A DNA stretch of 64,000 nt from Chamaelirium japonicum. Its lineage: Eukaryota; Streptophyta; Magnoliopsida; Liliales; Melanthiaceae. Numbering within the stretch: position 1 is the first letter of the stretch; each line of letters starts with the position of its first letter. Position numbers and translations under genes: made by a program. This document shows, in pieces, positions 15,001 to 30,600 of this stretch. The stretch lies in NCBI GenBank assembly GCA_947650365.1, contig CANTAL010000141.1, positions 186,001-250,000 of the forward strand, in the 5' to 3' direction. The notes under the pieces are model-generated. The model saw nothing but the letters and a program-made list of their open reading frames with translations. It made no database searches and was not told the origin of the DNA.

Positions 15001-18000
15001 TTGAGTGAATGCGAATGGATCGTGCGAATGAATTAGAATGGATTTACGAATTAATTAGAATGGATCGTACGAATGAATTAGAATGGATTGAATTAGAATG
15101 AATTAGAATGGATACATTCGTGCGAAAGAATTAGAATGGATCGTATGAATGAATTAGATTGGATCGTATAAATGAATTAGAATGGATCGTACGAATGAAT
15201 TAGAATGGATCGTGCGAATGAATTAGAATGGATCGTGCGAATGAATTAGAATGGATCGTACGAATGAATTAGAATGGATCGTACGAATGAATTAGAATGG
15301 ATCATACGAAGGAATTAGAATGGATCGTACGAAGGAATTAGAATGGATAGTACGAATGAATTAGAATGGATACCTTCGTGCAAATGAATTAGAATGGATC
15401 GTACGAATGAGTAAGAATGGATCGTACGAATGAAATAGAATGGATCGTATGAATGAATTAGAATGGATCGTGCGAATGAATTAGAATGGATCGTACGAAT
15501 GAATTAGAATAGATTGTGCGAATGAATTAGAATGGATCGTACGAATGAATTAGAATAGAATGTGCGAATGAATTAGAATGGATCGTACGAATGAATTAGA
15601 ATGGATCGTACGAAGGAATTAGAATGGATCGTATGAATAAATTAGAATGGATCGTACGAATGAATTAGAATGGATCGTATGAATGAATTAGAATGGATCG
15701 TATGAATGAATTAGAATGGATCGTGCGAATAAATTAGAATGGATCGTATGAATGAATTAGAATAGATTGTGCGAATGAAATAGAATGGATTGTACGAATG
15801 AGATGGAATGGATCGTACGAATGAATTAGAATGGATACATTCATGCGAATGAATTAGAATGGATCATACGAATGAATTAGAATGGATTCATTCGTGCGAA
15901 TGAATTAGAATGGATCGTACGAATGAGTAAGAATGGATCGTACGAATGAATTAGAATGGATTGAATTAGAATGAATCGTACGAATGAATTAGAATGGATC
16001 ATACGAAGGAATTAGAATGGATCATACGAATGAGTAAGAATGGATTGTACGAATGAATTAGAATGGATTGAATTAGAATGAATCGTGAGAATGAATTAGA
16101 ATGGATCGTACGAATGAATTAGAATGGATCGTACGAATGAATTAGAATGGATCGTACGAATGAATTAGAATGGATCGTACGAAGGAATTAGAATGGATAG
16201 TACGAATAAATTAGAATGGATACCTTCGTGCAAATGAATTAGAATGGATCGTACGAATAAATAAGAATGGATCGTACGAATGAAATAGAATGGATCGTAT
16301 GAATGAATTAGAATGGATCGTGCGAATGAATTAGAATGGATCGTACGAATGAATTAGAATAGATTGTGCGAATGAATTGGAATGGATCATACGAATGAAT
16401 TAGAATAGATTGTGCGAATAAATTAGAATGGATCGTACGAATGAATTAGAATGGATCGTACGAATAAATTAGAATGGATCGTATGAATGAATTAGAATCG
16501 ATCGTACGAATGAATTAGAATGGATCGTACGAATGAATTAGAATGGATCGTATGAATGAATTAGAATGGATCGTATGAATGAATTAGAATGGATCGGGCG
16601 AATAAATTAGAATAGATCGTATGAATGAATTAGAATAGATTGTGCGAATGAAATAGAATGGATTGTACGAATGAGATAGAATGGATCGTACGAATGAATT
16701 AGAATGGATACATTCATGCTAATGAATTAGAATAGATCATACGAATGAATTAGAATGGATTCATTCGTGCGAATGAATTAGAATGGATCGTACGAATGAG
16801 TAAGAATGGATCGTACGAATGAATTAGAATGGATTAAATTAGAATGAATCGTACGAATGAATTAGAATGGATCGTACGAAAGAATTAGAATGGATCGTAC
16901 GAAGGAATTAGAATGGATAGTACGAATGAATTAGAATGGATACCTTCGTGCAAATGAATTAGAATGGATCGTACGAATGAGTAAGAATGGATCGTACGAA
17001 TGAATTAGAATGGATCGTATGAATGAATTAGAATGGATCGTGCGAATGAATTAGAATGGATCGTACGAATGAAATAGAATGGATTCGCACGAATGTATCC
17101 ATTCTAATTCATACGATCCATTCTAATTCTTTCGTACGATTCATTCTATTTCAATCCATTCTAATTCATTCGTACGATCCATTCTTACTCATTCGTACGA
17201 TCCATTCTAATTCATTCGCACGAATGAATCCATTCTAATTCATTCGTATGATCCATTCTAATTCATTCGCATGATCCATTCTAATTCATTCGTACGATCG
17301 ATTCTAATTCATTCATACGATCCATTCTAATTCATTCGCACGAATGTATCTATTCTAATTCATTCGTACGATCCATTCTAATTCATTCGCACAATCTATT
17401 CTAATTCATTCATACGATCCATTCTAATTTATTCGCACGATCCATTCTAATTCATTCATACGATCCATTCTAATTCATTCATATGATCCATTCTAATTCA
17501 TTCGCACGATCCATTCTTACTCATTCGTACGATCCATTCTAATTCATTCGCATGATCCATTCTAATTCATTAATACGATCCATTCTAATTCATTCGCACG
17601 ATCCATTCTAATTCATTCACACTCATACGATCCTTTCTAATTCATTCGCACGAATGTATCCATTCTAATTCATTCGCACAATCCATTCTAATTTATTCGC
17701 ACAATCTATTCTAATTCATTCGCACGATCCATTCTTATTTATTCGTACGATCCATTCTAATTCATTCGTACGATCCATTCTAATTCATTCGTACGATCCA
17801 TTCTAATTCATTCGCACAATCGATTCTAATTCATTCGTACGATCCATTCTAATTCATTCGCACGATCCATTTTAATTCATTCGTACGATTCATTCTAATT
17901 CATTCGTACGATCCATTCTAATTCATTCGTACGATCCATTCTAATTCATTCGCACAATCTATTCTAATTCATTCGTACGATCCATTCTAATTCATTCATA

Positions 18001-18660
18001 CGATCCATTCTAATTCATTCGTACGATTCATTCTAATTCATTCCCATTATCCATTCTAATTCCTTCGTATGATCCATTCTAATTCATTCGTACGGCATGA
18101 TTCATTCTAATTCATTCGTACGATTCATTCTAATTCAATCCATTCTAATTCATTCGTACGATCCATTCAAATTCATTCGTACGATCCATTCTAATTCATT
18201 CGTACGATTCATTCTAATTCAATCCATTCTAATTCATTCGTACGTGGATCGTATTAATGAATTTTAATGGATCGTATGAATGAATTAGATTGGATCGTAT
18301 GAATGAATTAGAATGGATCGTACGAATGAGTAAGAATGGATCGTACGAATGAATTAGAATGGATTGAATTAGAATGAATCGAACGAATGAATTAGAATGG
18401 ATCATACGAATGAATTAGAATGGATCATGCGAATGAATTAGAATGGATCGTAGAATGGATCGTATGAATGAATTAGATTGGATCGTCGAATGAGTAAGAA
18501 TGGATCACACAAATGAAATAGAATGGATCGTACGTATCAATTAGAATGGATACATTCGTATTCACTCATTCGTACGTATCAATTAGAATGGATCGTACGT
18601 ATCAATTAGAATGGATCGTACAAATGAATTAGAATGGATCGTACGAATGAATTAGAAAGG
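1..18660. repeat. 23-bp satellite array, left flank of the large inverted duplication
   Basis: Uninterrupted satellite. The monomer is GAATGAATTAGAATGG plus a variable heptamer (ATCGTAC, ATCGTGC, ATCGTAT, ATCATAC, ATTGTAC and similar). Orientation blocks, to within ~10 bp: F 1-457, R 470-1470, F 1477-2648, R 2650-3125, F 3130-3535 (with a 14-bp R blip near 3230), R 3540-3912, F 3913-5092, R 5105-5637, F 5638-6348, R 6360-7490, F 7491-7930, R 7935-8722, F 8723-8945, R 8955-9604, F 9605-10034, R 10035-10408, F 10409-10760, R 10761-10948, F 10949-12275, R 12276-13590, F 13591-17083 (the longest single-orientation block, ~3.5 kb), R 17095-18243, F 18244-18660. I see no gene, transposon or RNA gene. 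Function is unknown; a centromeric, pericentromeric or knob satellite is possible but nothing in the sequence decides it. Confidence 0.95.
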
Positions 18661-21600
18661 ATACATTCGAATTCATTCGTACGATCCATTCTAATTCCTT
18701 CGTACGATCCATATTCTAATTCATTCGCACGATCCATTCTAATTCATTCATACGATCCATTCTAATTTATTCGCACGATCCATTCTAATTCATTCGTACG
18801 ATCCATTCTAATTCATTCGCACAATCTATTCTAATTCATTTGAACGATCCATTCTAATTCATTCATACGATCCATTCTAATTCATTCGTACGATCTATTC
18901 TATTTCATTCGTACAATCCTTTCTTACTCAATCGTATGATCCATTCTAATCCATTCGCACAATTTATTCTAATTCATTCGCACGATCCATTCTAATTCAT
19001 TCGCAGGATCCATTCTAATTCATTCGTACGATCGATTCTAATTCATTCATACGATCCATTCTAATTCATTCGCACGAATGTATCCATTCTAATTCATTCG
19101 TACGATCCATTCTAATTCATTCACACGATCCATTCTAATTCATTCATACGATCCAATCTATTTCATTCGTACGATCCATTCTTACTCATTCGTTCGATCC
19201 ATCCTAATTCATTTGCACGAAGGTATCCATTCTAATTCCTTCGTACGATCCATTCTAATTCCTTCGTACGAAGCATTCTAATTCATTCGTACGATCCATT
19301 CTAATTCATTCGTACGATCCATTTTAATTCCTTCGTATGATCCATTCTAATTCATTCGTACGGTATGATTCATTCTAATTCATTCGTACAAATGAAATAG
19401 AATGGATCGTATGAATGAATTAGAATGGATCGTATGAATTGTTTAGAATAGATTGTTCGAATGAATTAGAATGGATCGTACGAATGAATTAGAATGGATC
19501 GTACGAATCAATTAGAATGGATTGTATGAATGAATTAGAATGGATCGTACGAATGAATTAGAATGGATCGTACTAATGAATTAGAATAGATTGTGCGAAT
19601 GAATTAGAATGGATCGTACGAATGAATTAGAAAGGATACATTCGTACAAATGAATTAGAATGGATCGTACGAATGAATTAGAATGGATATATTCGTACAA
19701 ATGAATTAGAATGGATCGTACGAATGAATTAGAATGGATACATTCGTGCGAATGAATTAGAATGGATCGTACGAATGAATTAGAATGGATCGTTTGAATG
19801 AATTAGAATGGATCGTACTTATGAATTAGAATGGGTCGTTTGAGTGAATGCGTATGGATCGTGCGAATGAATTAGAATGGATTGTACGAATGAATTAGAA
19901 TGGATCGTACGAATGAATTAGAATGGATACATTCGTGCGAATCCATTCTATTTCATTCATACGATCCATTCTAATTCATTCGCACGATCCATTCTAATTC
20001 ATTCATACGATCCATTCTAATTCATTCGTACGATCCATTCTAATTCATTCGTACGATCCATTCTAATTCCTTCGTATGATCCATTCTAATTCATTCGTAC
20101 GGTATGATTCATTCTAATTCATTCGTACGATTCATTCTAATTCAATCCATTCTAATTCATTCGTATGATCCATTCTAATTCATTCGTACGATCCATTCTA
20201 ATTCATTCGTACGATTCATTCTAATTCTAATTCATTCGTACGATCCATTCTAATTCCTTCGAACGATCCATTCTAATTCATTCGTACGATCCATTCTAAT
20301 TCATTCGCACGATCCATTGTAATTCATTCGTACGATCCATTCTATTTCATTCATACGATCCATTCTAATTCATTCACACGATCTATTCTAATTCTTTCGC
20401 ACGAATGTATCCTTTCTAATTCATTCGTACGATCCATTCTAATTCATTCGTACGATCCATTCTAATTCATTCGTACAATCCATTCTAATTCATTCGCACA
20501 ATCTATTCTAATTCATTCGCACGATCCATTCTAATTCATGCATACGATCCAATCTAATTCATTCGCACGAATGTATCCATTCTAATTCATTCGCACAATC
20601 TAATTCATTCATACGATCCATTCTAATTCATTCGTAAGATCTATTCTAATTCATTCATACGATCCATTCTAATTCATACAATCTATTCTAATTAGAATGG
20701 ATCGTACTAATGAATTAGAATAGATTGTGCGAATGAATTAGAATGGATCGTACGAATGAAATAGAAAGGATATATTCGTGCGAATGAATTAGAATAGATC
20801 GTATGAATGAATTAGATTGGATCGTATTAATGAATTAGAATGGATCGTGCGAATGAATTAGAATGGATCGTACGAATGAATTAGAATGGATAGATTCGTG
20901 CGAATGAATTTGTATGGATCGTACGAAGGAATTAGAATGGATCGTACGAAGGAATTAGAATAGATCATACGAAGAAATTAGAATGGATCGTACGAATGAA
21001 TTAGAATGGATCCTATGAATGAATTAAAATGGATCGTGCGAATGAATTAAAATGGATCGTATGAATGAAATAGAATGGATCGTATGAATTAGAATGGATC
21101 GTACGAATGAAATAGAATGGATCGTACGAATGAATTAGAATAGATTGTGCGAATGGATTAGAATGGATCATACGATTGAGTAAGAATGGATTGTACGAAT
21201 AAAATAGAATAGATCGTACGAATGAATTAGAATGGATCATGCTAATGAATTAGAATTGATCGTACGAATGAATTAGAATAGATTGTGCGAATGAATTAGA
21301 ATGGATCGTACGAATGAATTGGAATGGATACATTCGTGCGAATGAATTAGAATGGATCGTATGAATGAATTAGAGTGGATACATTCGTACAAATGAATTA
21401 GAATGGATCGTACGAATGAATTAGAATGGATACATTCGTGCGAATGAATTAGAATAGATCATATGAATGAATTAGAATGGATCGTTTGAGTGAATGCGAA
21501 TGGATCGTGCGAATGAATTAGAATGGATTGTACGAATGAATTAGAATGGATCGTACGAATGAATTAGAATGGATACATTCGTGCGAATCCATTCTATTTC

Positions 21601-24600
21601 ATTCGTACGATCCATTCTAATTCATTCGCACGATCCATTCTAATTCATTCATACGATCCATTCTAATTCATTTGTACGATCCAGTCTAATTCATTCGTGC
21701 GATCCATTCTAATTCATTCGCACAATCTATTCTAATTCATTCGTACGATCCATTCTAATTCATTCGCACGATCCATTCTAATTCATTCATACGATCCATT
21801 CTATTTCATTCGTACGATCCATTCTTACTCATTCGTACGATCCATTCTAATTCATTTGCACGAAGGTATCCATTCTAATTCATTCGTACTATCCATTCTA
21901 ATTCCTTCGTACGATCCATTCTAATTCCTTCGTACGATCCATTCTAATTCATTCGTACGATCCATTCTAATTCCTTCGTATGATCCATTCTAATTCATTT
22001 GTACGGTATGATTCATTCTAATTCATTCGTACGATTCATTCTAATCCAATCCATTCTAATTCATTCGTACGATCCATTCTAATTCATTCGTACGATCCAT
22101 TCTAATTCATTCGTACGATTCATTCTAATTCAATCCATTCTAATTCATTCGTACGAATGAATTAGAATGGATCGTACGAATGAATTAGAATGGATCATAT
22201 GAATGAATTAGAATGGATCGTGCGAATGAATTAGAATGAATCGTACGAATGAAATAGAATGGATCGTATGAATGAATTAGAGTGGATACATTCGTACAAA
22301 TGAATTAGAATGGATTGAATTAGAATGAATCGTACGAATGAATTAGAATGGATCGTGCGAATGAATTAGAATGGATCGTACGAATGAATTAGAATGGATC
22401 GTACGAAGGAATTAGAATGGATCGTACGAATGATTTCGAAAGGATATATTCGAATTCATTCATACGATCCATTCTAATTCCTTCGTACGATCCATATTCT
22501 AATTCATTCGCACGATCCATTCTAATTCATTCGCACGATCCATTCTAATTCATTCATACGATCCATTCTAATTCATTCACAAAATCCATTCTAATTCATT
22601 CTAATTTATTCGTATGTGAGTGGATCGTGTTTTTTCGTGCTAATGAATTATAATGGATCGTACGAATGAATTAGAATGGATACATTCGTGCGAAAGAATT
22701 AGAATGGATGGTATGAATGAATTAGATTGGATTGTATAAATGAATTAGAATGGATCGTACGAATGAATTAGAATGGATCGTGCTAATGAATTAGAATGGA
22801 TCAGGCGAATGAATTAGAATAAATCGTGCGAATGAATTAGAATGGATCGTACGAATGAATTAGAATGGATCGTACGAATGAATTAGAATGGATCGTTCGA
22901 ATGAATTAGAATAGATTGTGCGAATGAATTAGAATGGATCGTACGAATGAATTAGAAAGGATACATTCGTGCGAATGAATTAGAATGGATCGTATGAGTG
23001 TGAATGAATTAGAATGGATCATGCGAATGAATTAGAATGGATCGTATTAATGAATTAGAATGGATCGTGCGAATGAATTAGAATGGATCGTACGAATGAA
23101 TTAGAATGGGTCGTGCGAATGAATTAGAATGGATCGTACGAATGAAATAGAATGGATTGTACGAATGAGATAGAATAGATCGTACGAATGAATTAGAATG
23201 GATACATTCATGCGAATGAATTAGAATGGATCATACGAATCAATTAGAATGGATTCATTCGTGCGAATGAATTAGAATGGATCGTACGAATGAGTAAGAA
23301 TGGATCGTACGAATGAATTAGAATGGATTGAATTAGAATGAATCGTACGAATGAATTAGAATGGATCGTACGAATGAATTAGAATGGATCGTACGAATGA
23401 ATTAGAATGGATTGAATTAGAATGAATCGTACGAATGAATTAGAATGAATCATACCGTACGAATGAATTAGAATGGATCATACGAAGGAATTAGAATGGA
23501 TCGTACGAATGAATTAGAATGGATCGTACGAATGAATTAGAATGGATCGTACGAAGGAATTAGAATGGATCGTACGAAGGAATTAGAATGGATAGTACGA
23601 ATGAATTAGAATGGATACCTTCGTGCAAATGAATTAGAATGGATCGTACGAATGAGTAAGAATGGATCGTACGAATGAAATAGAATGGATCGTATGAATG
23701 AATTAGAATGGATCGTGCGAATGAATTAGAATGGATCGTACGAAGGAATTACAATGGATCGTACGAAGGAATTAGAATGGATAGTACGAATGAATTAGAA
23801 TGGATACCTTCGTGCAAATGAATTAGAATGGATCGTACGAATGAGTAAGAATGGATCGTACGAATGAAATAGAATGGATCGTATGAATTTATTAGAATGG
23901 ATCGTGCGAATGAATTAGAATGGATCGTACGAATGAATTAGAATAGATTTTGCGAATGAATTAGAATGGATCGTACGAATGAATTAGAATGGATCGTACG
24001 AATGAATTAGAATGGATCGTACGAATGAATTAGAATGGATCGTGCGAATGAATTAGAATGGATCGTACGAATGAAATAGAATGGATTCGCACGAATGTAT
24101 CCATTCTAATTCATTCGTACGATCCATTCTAATTCATTCGTACAATCCATTCTAATTCATTCGCACAATCCATTCTTACTCATTCGTACGATCCATTCTA
24201 ATTCATTCGCACGATCCATTCTAATTCATTAATACGATCCATTCTAATTCATTCGCACGATGCATTCTAATTCATTCACACTCATACGATCCATTCTAAT
24301 TCATTCGCAGGAATGTATCCTTTCTAATTCATTCGTACGATCCATTCTAATTCATTCGCACAATCTATTCTAATTCATTCGAACGATCCATTCTAAGTCA
24401 TTCGTACGATCCATTCTAATTCATTCGTACGATCCATTCTAATTCATTCGCACGATCCATTCTAATTCATTAATACGATCCAATCTAATTCATTCATACG
24501 ATCCATTCTAATTCATTCGTACGATCCATTCTAATTCATTCGCACGATCCATTCTAATTCATTCGCACGATCCATTCTAATTCATTTGTACGAATGTAGC

Positions 24601-27600
24601 CACTCTAATCCATTCATACGATCCATTCTAATTCATTCGCATGAATGAATCCATTCCAATTCATTCGTACGATCCATTCTATTTCATTCGTACGATCCAT
24701 TCTAATTCATTCGTACGATCCATTCTAATTCCTTCGTATGATCCATTCTAATTAATTCGTACGGTATGATTCATTCTAATTCATTCGTACGATTCATTCT
24801 AATTCAATCCATTCTAATTCATTCGTACGATCCATTCTAATTCATTCGTACGATTCATTCTAATTCATTCGTACGATTCATTCTAATTCAATCCATTCTA
24901 ATTCATTCGTACGATCCATTCTTACTCATTCGTACAATCCATTCTAATTCATTCGCACGAATGAATCCATTCTAATTCATTCGTATGATCCATTCTAATT
25001 CATTCGCATGAATGTATCCATTCTAATTCATTCGTACGATCCATTCTATCTCATTCGTACAATCCATTCTATTTCATTCGTACGATCCATTCTAATTCAT
25101 TTGCACGATCCATTCTAATTCATTCGCATGATCCATTCTAATTCATTCGTACGATCGATTCTAATTAATTCATACGATCCATTCTAATTCATTCATACAA
25201 TCCATTCTAACTCTTTTGCAAGAATGTATCCATTCTAATTCATTCGTTCGATCTATTCTAATTCATTCATACGATCCATTCTAATTCATTCGTACGATCC
25301 ATTCTAATTCATTCGTACGATCCATTCTAATTCATTCGTACAATCCATTCTATTTCATTCGTACGATCCATTCTAATTCATTCGTACGATCCATTCTAAT
25401 TCATTCGCATGATCCATTCTAATCCATTCATACGATCGATTCTAATTCATTCATACAATCCATTCTAATTCATTTGCACGAATGTATCCACTCTAATTCA
25501 TTCGTACAATCCATTCTAATTCATTCGCACGATCCATTCTTACTCATTCGTACGATCCATTCTAATTCATTCGCACGATCCATTCTAATTCCTTCGTATC
25601 CATTCTAATTCACTCATACGATCCATTCTAATTTATTCATACGATCCATTCTAATTCATTCACATGAATGTATCCATTCTAATTCATTCGTACGATCCAT
25701 TCTAATTCATTCGCACAATCTATTCTAATTCATTCATACGATCCATCCTAATTCATTCGCACGAATGTATCCATTCTAATTCATTCGTACAATCCATTCT
25801 ATTTCATTCGTACGACATTCTAATTCATTCTCACGAATGTATCCATTCTAATTCATTCGTACGGTCCATTCTAATTCATTCGCACAATCTATTCTAATTC
25901 ATTCATACAATCCATTCTAATTTATTCGCACGATCCATTCTAATTCATTCATACGACCCATTCTAATTCATTCATATGATCCATTCTAATTCATTCGCAC
26001 GATCCATTCTTACTCATTCGTACGATCCATTCTAATTCATTCGCATGATCCATTCTAATTCATTAATACGATCTATTCTATTTCATTCGTACAATCCATT
26101 CTAATTCATTCGTACGATCCATTCTAATTCATTCGCACAATCTATTCTAATTCATTCGTACTATGATTCATTCTAATTCATTCGTACGATTCATTCTAAT
26201 TCAATCCATTCTAATTCATTCGTACGATCCATTCTAATTCATTCGTACGATCCATTATAATTCATTCGCACAATCTAGTCTAATTCATTCGTACGATCCA
26301 TTCTAATTCATTCATACGATCCATTCTAATTCATTCGTACGATCCATTCTAATTCATTCGCACGATCCATTCTAATTCATTCATACGATCCATTATATTT
26401 CATTCGTACGATCCATTCTTACTCATTCATACGATCCATTCTAATTCATTCGTATGATCCATTCTAATTCATTCGCATGAATGTATCCATTCTAATTCAT
26501 TCGTACGATCCATTCTAATTCATTCATATGATCCATTCTAATTCATTCGTATGATCCATTCTAATTCATTCGCACGAATGTATCCATTCTAATTCATTCG
26601 TACGATCCATTGTAATTCATTCGCACAATCTATTCTAATTCATTCATATGATCCATTCTAATTTATTCGCACGATCCATTCTAATTAATTCATACGATCC
26701 ATTCTAATTCGTAGAATGGATCGTACGAATGAATTAGAATGGATACATTCGTGCGAATGAATTAGAATGGATTGTACGAATAAATTAGAATGGATCGTAC
26801 GAATGAATTAGAATATGGATCGTACGAAGGAATTAGAATGGATCGTACGAATGAATTAGAATGGATACATTCGTGCGAAAGAATTAGAATAGATCGTATG
26901 AATGAATTAGAATGGATCGTACGAAGGAATTAGAATAGATCATACGAAGAAATTAGAATGGATCGTACGAAAGAATTAGAATGGATCGTATGAATGAATT
27001 AGAATGGATCGTGCGAATGAATTAAAATGGATCGTACGAAGGAATTAGAATGGATCATGCGAATGAATTAGAATAGATCATACGAATGAATTAGAATGGA
27101 TCGTACGAATGAATTAGAATGGATACATTCGTGCAAAAGAATAAGAATGGATTGTATGAATGAATTAGAATAGATCGTTTGAGTGAATACGAATGGATCG
27201 TGCGAATGAATTAGAATGGATTGTACGAATGAATTAGAATGCATCGTATGAATGAATTAGAATGGATACATTTGTGCGAATCCATTCTATTTCATTCGCA
27301 CGATCCATTCTAATTCATTCGCACGATCCATTCTAATTCATTCATACGATCCATTCTAATTCATTCGTACGATCCATTCTAATTCATTCGTACGATCCAT
27401 TCTAATTCATTCTCACAATCTATTCTAATTCATTCGAACGATCCATTCTAATTCATTCGTACGATCCATTCTAATTCATTCGTACGATCTATTCTATTTC
27501 ATTCGTACAATCCATTCTTACTCAATCGTATGATCCATTCTAATCCATTCGCACAATCTACTCTAATTTATTCGTACGATCCATTCTATTTCATTTGCAC

Positions 27601-27690
27601 GAAGGTATCCATTCTAATTCATACAATCCATTCTAATTCATTCATACGATCCATTCTCATTCATTCGTACGATCTATTCTAATTCATTCG
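18660..27690 (+). repeat. Left arm of a ~9-kb inverted duplication, made of satellite
   Basis: Satellite in alternating blocks: R 18669-19390, F 19391-19938, R 19945-20690, F 20691-21584, R 21590-22150, F 22151-22448, R 22449-22617, F 22625-24086, R 24095-26711, F 26712-27278, R 27280-27690. Reverse-complemented, this order and these lengths match the right arm (31241-47716). Rare variants confirm homology: CCATTGTAATTC at ~26605 pairs with ~32342, ACGACATTC at ~25813 with ~33350, GTAGCCACTC at ~24596 with ~34587, a doubled CTAATT at ~20222 with ~46122, and TTTGAGTGAATGCG at ~19848 with ~46515. The match ends near 18660 outside and near 27690 inside. I aligned the arms by eye in many places but did not compute identity. 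Stretches I compared differ by roughly 1-4 percent. Confidence 0.88.
23585..23599 (+). other. Paralogous empty site of the LINE insertion
   Basis: AGAATGGATAGTACG here is uninterrupted and is flanked on both sides by the same monomer series that flanks the LINE in the right arm (35568-35582 and 42793-42807, reverse complement). The left side has the two GAAGGAATTAG monomers. The right side has the variant that reads GGATACCTTCGTGC. The site therefore shows the pre-insertion sequence and dates the LINE after the inverted duplication, or at least shows that the left arm never received it. Confidence 0.82.
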
Positions 27691-30600
27691 CACGATCCAT
27701 TCTAATTCATTCGCACGATCCATTCTAATTCATTAGCACGATCCATTCTAATTCATTCATACGATCCATTCTTATTCATTCGTACGATCCATTCTAATTC
27801 CTTCGTATGATCCATTCTAATTCATTCGTACGGTATGATTCATTCTAATTCATTCGTACGATTCATTCTAATTCAATCCATTCTAATTCATTCGTACGAT
27901 CCATTCTAATTCATTCGTACGATCCATTCTAATTCATTCGTACGATTCATTCTAATTCAATCCATTCTAATTCATTCGTACGATCCATTCTTACTCATTC
28001 GTACGATCCATTCTAATTCATTCGCACGAATGAATCCATTCTAATTCATTCGTATGATCCATTCTAATTCATTCGCATGAATGTATCCATTCTAATTCAT
28101 TCGTACGATCCATTCTATCTCATTCGTACAATCCATTCTATTTCATTCGTACGATCCATTCTAATTCATTCGCACAATCTATTCTAATTCATTCGTACGA
28201 TCCATTCTAATTCATTTGCACGATCCATTCTAATTCATTCATACGATCCATTCTATTTCATTCGTACGATCCATTCTTACTCATTCGTACGATCCATTTT
28301 AATTCATTTGCACGAAGGTATCCATTCTAATTCATTCATACTATCCATTCTAATTCCTTCGTACGATCCATTCTAATTCATTCATACGATCCATTCTAAT
28401 TCATTCGTACGATCCATTCTAATTCATTTGTACGATCTATTCTAATTCATTCGTACGATCCATTCTAATTCATTCACACGATCTATTCTAATTCATTCGC
28501 ACAATCTATTCTAATTCATTCGTACGATCCATTCTAATTAGAATGGATCGTATGAATGAAATAGAATGGATCGTGCGAATGAATTAGAATGGATCGTACG
28601 AATGAAATAGAATGGATACATTCGTGCGAATTAATTAGAATGGATTATATGAATGAATTAAAATGGATCGTTTGAGTGAATGCGAATGGATCGTGCGAAT
28701 GAATTAGAATGGATTGTACGAATGAATTAGAATGGATCGTACGAATGAATTAGAATGGATACATTCGTGCGAATCCATTCTAATTCATTCGCACGATCCA
28801 TTCTAATTCATTCATACGATCCATTCTAATTCATTCGTACGATCCATTCTAATTCATTCGTACGATCCATTCTAATTCATTCGCACAATCTATTCTAATT
28901 CATTCGTACGATCCATTCTAATTCATTCGCACGATCCATTCAAATTCATTCATACGATCCATTCTATTTCATTCGTACGATCCATTCTTACTCATTCATA
29001 CGATCCATTCTAATTCATTTGCACGAAGGTATCCATTCTAATTCATTCGTGCTATCCATTCTAATTCCTTCGTACGATCCATTCTAATTACTTCGTACGA
29101 TCCATTCTAATTCATTCGTACGATCTATATTCTAATTCATTCGCACGATCGATTCTAATTCATTCGTACGATCCATTCTAATTCATTCGCACGATCCATT
29201 CTAATTCATTCGCACGATCCATTCTAATTCATTCATACAATCCATTCTAATTCTTTTGCACGAATGTATCCATTCTAATTCATTCGTACGATCCATTCTA
29301 ATTCATTCGTACGATCCATTCTAATTCATTCGCACGAATGTATCAACTCTAATTCATTCGTACGATCCATTCTAATTCATTCGCACAATCTATTCTAATT
29401 CATTAGTACGATCCATTCTAATTCATTCGTACGATCCATTCTAATTCATTCATACGATCCATTCTAATTCATTCGTACGATCCATTCTAATTCATTCGCA
29501 CAATCTATTCTAATACATTCGTACGATCCATTCTAATTCATTCGCACGATCCATTCTAATTCATTTATACAATCCATTCTAATTCATTCGCACGAATGTA
29601 TCCATTCTAATTCATTCGTACGATCCATTCTAATTCATTCGCACAATCTATTCTAATTCATTCATACGATCCATTCTAATTTATTCGCACGATCCATTCT
29701 AATTCATTCATACGATCCATTCTAATTCATTCATAGGATCCATTCTAATTCATTCGCATGATCCATTCTTACTCATTCGTACGATCCATTCTAATTCATT
29801 TGCACGAAGGTATCCATTCTAATTCATTCGTACTATCCATTCTAATTCATTCGTACGATCCATTCTAATTCCTTCGTACGATCCATTCTAATTCATTCGT
29901 ACGATCCATTCTAATTCCTTCGTATGATCCATTCTAATTCATTCGTACGGTATGATTTATTCTAATTCATTCGTACGATTCATTCTAATTCAATCCATTC
30001 TAATTCATTCATACGATCCATTCTAATTCATTCGTACAATCCATTCTAATTCATTCATACGATCCATTCTAATTCTTTTGCACGAATGTATCCATTCTAA
30101 TTCATTCATACGATCCATTCTAATTCATTCGTACGAATGAGTAAGAATGGATCGTACGAATGAAATAGAATGGATCCATTCTAATTCATGCGTACGATTC
30201 ATTCTAATTCAATCCATTCTAATTCATTCGTACGATCCATTCTAATTCATTCGTACGATTCATTCTAATTCATTCGCACGATCCATTCTAATTCATTCGT
30301 ACGATCCAATCTAATTCATTCGTACGATCCATTCTAATTCATTCGCACGATCCATTCTAATTCATTTGCACGAAGGTATTAGATTGGATCGTACGAATGA
30401 ATTAGAATGGATACATTCGTGCGAGTGAATGCGAATGGATCGTGCAAATGAATTAGAATGGATTGTACGAATGAATTAGAATGGATCGTACGAATGAATT
30501 AGAATGGATCGTGCGAATGAATTAGAATGGATACCTTCGTGCAAATGAATTAGAATGGATCGTACGAATGAGTAAGATTGGATCGTACGAATGAAATAGA

